From: Micromonospora noduli
GTDB lineage: Bacteria > Actinomycetota > Actinomycetes > Mycobacteriales > Micromonosporaceae
Direction of reading: 5' to 3'
Length of the DNA: 64,000 nt
NCBI RefSeq assembly: GCF_003264365.1
Contig: NZ_PYAK01000013.1
Location: 1-64,000, forward strand
The notes below the pieces were generated by a model. It ran no database searches. It had not been told where the DNA came from and saw only the letters and a program-made list of their open reading frames with translations. Shown in pieces: positions 61,581-64,000 of this stretch (the stretch's first letter is position 1; every line of letters starts with the position of its first letter). Position numbers and translations under genes: made by a program.

Positions 61581-62360
61581 ATGAACATCGTCGTACTCGT
61601 CAAGCAGGTGCCTGATTCGGGCGCGGACCGCAACCTGCGCAATGACGACAACACCGTCGACCGCGGTTCGGCGAACAACGTGATCAACGAGATGGACGAG
61701 TACGCCATCGAGGAGGCGCTGAAGATCAAGGAGGCGCACGGCGGCGAGGTCACCATCCTGACCATGGGTCCGGACCGGGCGACCGAGTCGATCCGCAAGG
61801 CGCTCTCCATGGGTCCGGACAAGGCCGTGCACGTGCTGGACGACGCCCTGCACGGCTCGTGCGCCGTCGCCACCTCGAAGGTGCTCGCCGCCGCTCTCGG
61901 TCAGCTCAATGCTGACCTGGTCATCTGCGGTGCCGAGTCCACCGACGGCCGGGTCCAGGTCATGCCGCACATGATCGCCGAGCGACTGGGCGTCGCGGCG
62001 CTCACCGGTGCCCGCAAGCTCACCGTCGACGGCGCGACGCTGACCGTCGAGCGGCAGACCGAGGAGGGCTACGAGGTGGTCACCGCCGCCACCCCGGCCG
62101 TGGTCTCCGTCTGGGACACCATCAACGAGCCGCGCTACCCCTCCTTCAAGGGCATCATGGCCGCCAAGAAGAAGCCGGTGCAGACGCTCTCGCTGGCCGA
62201 CCTCGGGGTCGCGGCCGACGAGGTGGGCTTCGACGGCGCCACCAGTGCCGTCGTCGAGCACACCAAGCGCCCCCCGCGCTCCGGCGGCGCCAAGATCACT
62301 GATGAGGGCGAGGGCGGCGTCAAGCTGGTCGAGTTCCTCGCCACCGAGAAGTTCGTGTGA
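61581..62360 (+). CDS. etfB: Electron transfer flavoprotein beta subunit
   Basis: 259 residues. NIVVLVKQVPDSGADRNLR at the start, NEMDEYAIEEALKIKE and the etfB signature region VICGAESTDGRVQVMPHMIAERLGVAALTGARKL. Binds AMP and, with EtfA, moves electrons from acyl-CoA dehydrogenases to the quinone pool. ATG 61581 has AGGAGG 14-20 bases upstream. Followed 14 bp later by etfA. Confidence 0.95.
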   Translation: MNIVVLVKQVPDSGADRNLRNDDNTVDRGSANNVINEMDEYAIEEALKIKEAHGGEVTILTMGPDRATESIRKALSMGPDKAVHVLDDALHGSCAVATSKVLAAALGQLNADLVICGAESTDGRVQVMPHMIAERLGVAALTGARKLTVDGATLTVERQTEEGYEVVTAATPAVVSVWDTINEPRYPSFKGIMAAKKKPVQTLSLADLGVAADEVGFDGATSAVVEHTKRPPRSGGAKITDEGEGGVKLVEFLATEKFV

Positions 62361-62374
62361 GAGGGGGGTCTGAC

Positions 62375-63334
62375 ATGTCCGAGGTTCTCGTCGTCGTCGA
62401 AGCCACCAAGGAATTCGGCGTCAAGAAGGTCACCCTGGAAATGCTCACCCTCGCGCGTGAGCTGGGCTCCCCGAGCGCGGTGGTGCTGGGCGGCGCCGGC
62501 GCCGCCGAGGCGCTGAGCGGCAAGCTGGGCGAGTACGGCGCGGAGAAGATCTACGCCGCCGAGGGTGACGAGATCGACGGCTACCTGGTGGCCCCCAAGG
62601 CGACAGTGCTGGCCGAGTTGGTCAAGCGGGTGCAGCCGGCCGCCGTGCTGCTGGCGTCGGCCCAGGAGGGCAAGGAGATCGCCGCCCGGCTCGCCGTCAA
62701 GCTCGACAACGGCATCCTGACCGACGTGGTCGGTTTGGACGCCGACGGCACCGCGACCCAGGTCGCCTTCGCCGGCTCCACCATCGTCAAGTCCAAGGTC
62801 ACCAAGGGCCTGCCGTTGGTCACCGTCCGGCCCAACTCGGTCACCCCCGCCCCGGCGGCGGCCACCCCGGCGATCGAGCAGCTCAGCGTGTCGGTCACCG
62901 ACACCGACAAGCTGGCCACTGTCGTCGAGCGGGTCGCCGAGCAGAAGGGCTCCCGCCCTGAGCTGACCGAGGCCGGCGTGGTCGTCTCCGGCGGTCGGGG
63001 CGTCGGCAACGCCGACAACTTCAAGCTGGTCGAGGAGCTGGCCGACCTGCTCGGCGGCGCCGTCGGCGCGTCCCGCGCGGCCGTCGACTCCGGCTTCTAC
63101 CCACACCAGTTCCAGGTGGGCCAGACCGGTAAGACGGTCTCCCCGCAGCTCTACGTCGCCCTCGGCATCTCCGGTGCCATCCAGCACCGGGCCGGCATGC
63201 AGACCTCGAAGACCATCGTCGCGGTCAACAAGGACGGCGAGGCGCCGATCTTCGAGCTGGCCGACTTCGGGGTGGTGGGCGACCTGTTCAAGATCGTCCC
63301 GCAGGCCGCCGAGGAGATCCGCAAGCGCAAGTAA
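62375..63334 (+). CDS. etfA: Electron transfer flavoprotein alpha subunit
   Basis: 319 residues. The C-terminal FAD domain carries [40 protein letters not shown], then [59 protein letters not shown], the complete EtfA signature. ATG 62375 has GAGGGG nearby; GTG 62357 overlaps etfB. Ends with a strong terminator. Confidence 0.96.
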   Translation: MSEVLVVVEATKEFGVKKVTLEMLTLARELGSPSAVVLGGAGAAEALSGKLGEYGAEKIYAAEGDEIDGYLVAPKATVLAELVKRVQPAAVLLASAQEGKEIAARLAVKLDNGILTDVVGLDADGTATQVAFAGSTIVKSKVTKGLPLVTVRPNSVTPAPAAATPAIEQLSVSVTDTDKLATVVERVAEQKGSRPELTEAGVVVSGGRGVGNADNFKLVEELADLLGGAVGASRAAVDSGFYPHQFQVGQTGKTVSPQLYVALGISGAIQHRAGMQTSKTIVAVNKDGEAPIFELADFGVVGDLFKIVPQAAEEIRKRK

Positions 63335-63347
63335 GCCAGCGATACGT

Positions 63348-63379
63348 CAGTGGCCGCCCGTGTGAACGGGCGGCCACTG
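63348..63379 (+). terminator. Terminator of the etfBA operon
   Basis: Perfect 14-bp stem CAGTGGCCGCCCGT/ACGGGCGGCCACTG with loop GTGA, 14 bp beyond the etfA stop. Confidence 0.88.
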
Positions 63380-63428
63380 CCGTGTGGGGAGCTGATCGGC
63401 GAGCCGGGGAGCTGAGCCGGCCCGCCGA

Positions 63429-64000
63429 TCAGCCCGTCAGGGAGCCCCTCAGCAGGCTGTCGCCGGAGTGGCGGGTGTTGTTGTCGTACTGCTCGGCGGA
63501 GACGTCGACCACCGAGTAGCTCTTGAGGTCGACATTCGGGGGCAGGGGTAGCAGCGCGTCCGAGCCGCCACCCAGGGTGCCGACCGAGAACATCTCCATC
63601 GTCGTCGGATTGATGAGCCAGACCTCGTAGTACCCCGCGACGCTCGGGAGATTCGCCACATGCAGATGTAGTTGGCCGTCCTTCAAAACCCGGGCGTCAC
63701 CCTTGGCCGTCGGCGGGGTCGCCCCGTACGCCGCCAGCGGCGCGCTCGCCACCACCACCGGCGTCGGGGTGGGCGTCGGATCGTCCGGTCGGAGCACCGA
63801 GACGGTGCCCACCACGCCGACCGCCGCGGCGGCGGCCGCGGTCACCGCGGTGGCCATCCAACCGGACCAGCCGCGACCCCGACGGGATCGCCGTGCCGGG
63901 TCCAGTCGGGTCACCGTCGACTCGGCCGCCGCGCCGAAGGTCTGCTCGGCCGTCGTGGTGTCGGCCTGCTCGGGCACCCGGCGTCGACGGGTATCGGTCA
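63429..64000 (-). CDS. RskA-type anti-sigma factor C-terminal region (cut by window end)
   Basis: At least 183 residues, open to the window edge. An N-terminal region without a visible ZAS zinc site in this window, a membrane segment ([23 protein letters not shown]), a Pro/Thr linker, then an extracytoplasmic beta domain with [33 protein letters not shown] and a final SLLRGSLTG, the RskA C-terminal pattern. A GTG at 63977 could start a short protein, but codons continue upstream, so the true start and any sigma gene probably lie beyond 64000. Confidence 0.8.
   Translation of the reverse strand, partial: TDTRRRRVPEQADTTTAEQTFGAAAESTVTRLDPARRSRRGRGWSGWMATAVTAAAAAAVGVVGTVSVLRPDDPTPTPTPVVVASAPLAAYGATPPTAKGDARVLKDGQLHLHVANLPSVAGYYEVWLINPTTMEMFSVGTLGGGSDALLPLPPNVDLKSYSVVDVSAEQYDNNTRHSGDSLLRGSLTG

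Overview
The window is about 72% GC, carries Tat and Sec exported hydrolases, many leaderless regulator genes, ROK, TetR and MmyB-type XRE regulators, RskA-type anti-sigma sequence and FixAB-type etf genes. This fits a filamentous actinomycete, most likely Micromonosporaceae (Micromonospora or a relative). No phage, integrase, IS element, CRISPR array, rRNA or biosynthetic gene cluster is visible. Most of it looks like ordinary chromosome with several accessory stretches.

Layout: (1) 1-5.74 kb: two identical tRNA-Lys(CTT) genes exactly 5650 bp apart enclose a TspO protein, a translationally coupled pair (a 102-residue MoaD/ThiS/ubiquitin-like protein ending in Gly-Gly plus an 886-residue DUF4132/MolR-type protein) and a CPA1 Na+/H+ antiporter. 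(2) 5.7-10.3 kb: MFS exporter, a leaderless operon of a Cys-rich small protein, a metal-type MerR regulator and a YnfA membrane protein, and a SulP-MerR pair. (3) 10.5-14.4 kb: a redox regulon with two aldo/keto reductases, an exported flavodoxin and an XRE/MmyB regulator, tied together by three copies of one 20-bp operator. (4) 14.6-23.5 kb: a 1040-residue secreted protein with a central hydrophobic/coiled-coil segment (pore-former-like), a TetR/SDR/DoxX unit and an ABC/FtsX exporter. (5) 23.7-33.9 kb: extracellular carbohydrate region with a multidomain GH3 enzyme, the CotH-VTC-DUF4956 operon and a beta-helix/ricin-lectin enzyme. (6) 34-43 kb: small conserved proteins, FUSC, VOC, GH15, DUF72, a glycosyltransferase and an autoregulated Clp-N protein. 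(7) 43.5-53.7 kb: a TetR-DCC-membrane operon, divergent NagZ and ROK regulator, ABC transporter genes, ribokinase, GlxA-type regulator and rhodanese. (8) 53.8-64 kb: two DUF6232 paralogues separated by a repeat element, an enoyl-CoA hydratase next to an ILVBL/HACL-like ThDP enzyme, DUF202 proteins, etfB-etfA and an anti-sigma-type protein cut by the window end.

The strongest leads are the UBL-DUF4132 pair, the three-site redox operator, the Clp-N twin operator fused to its own promoter, the secreted pore-former-like protein, and a dispersed palindromic-ended repeat found at 30.7 and 55.6 kb, the second copy of which holds twelve tandem octamers. All family assignments are by recognition of sequence motifs; no database search was run.
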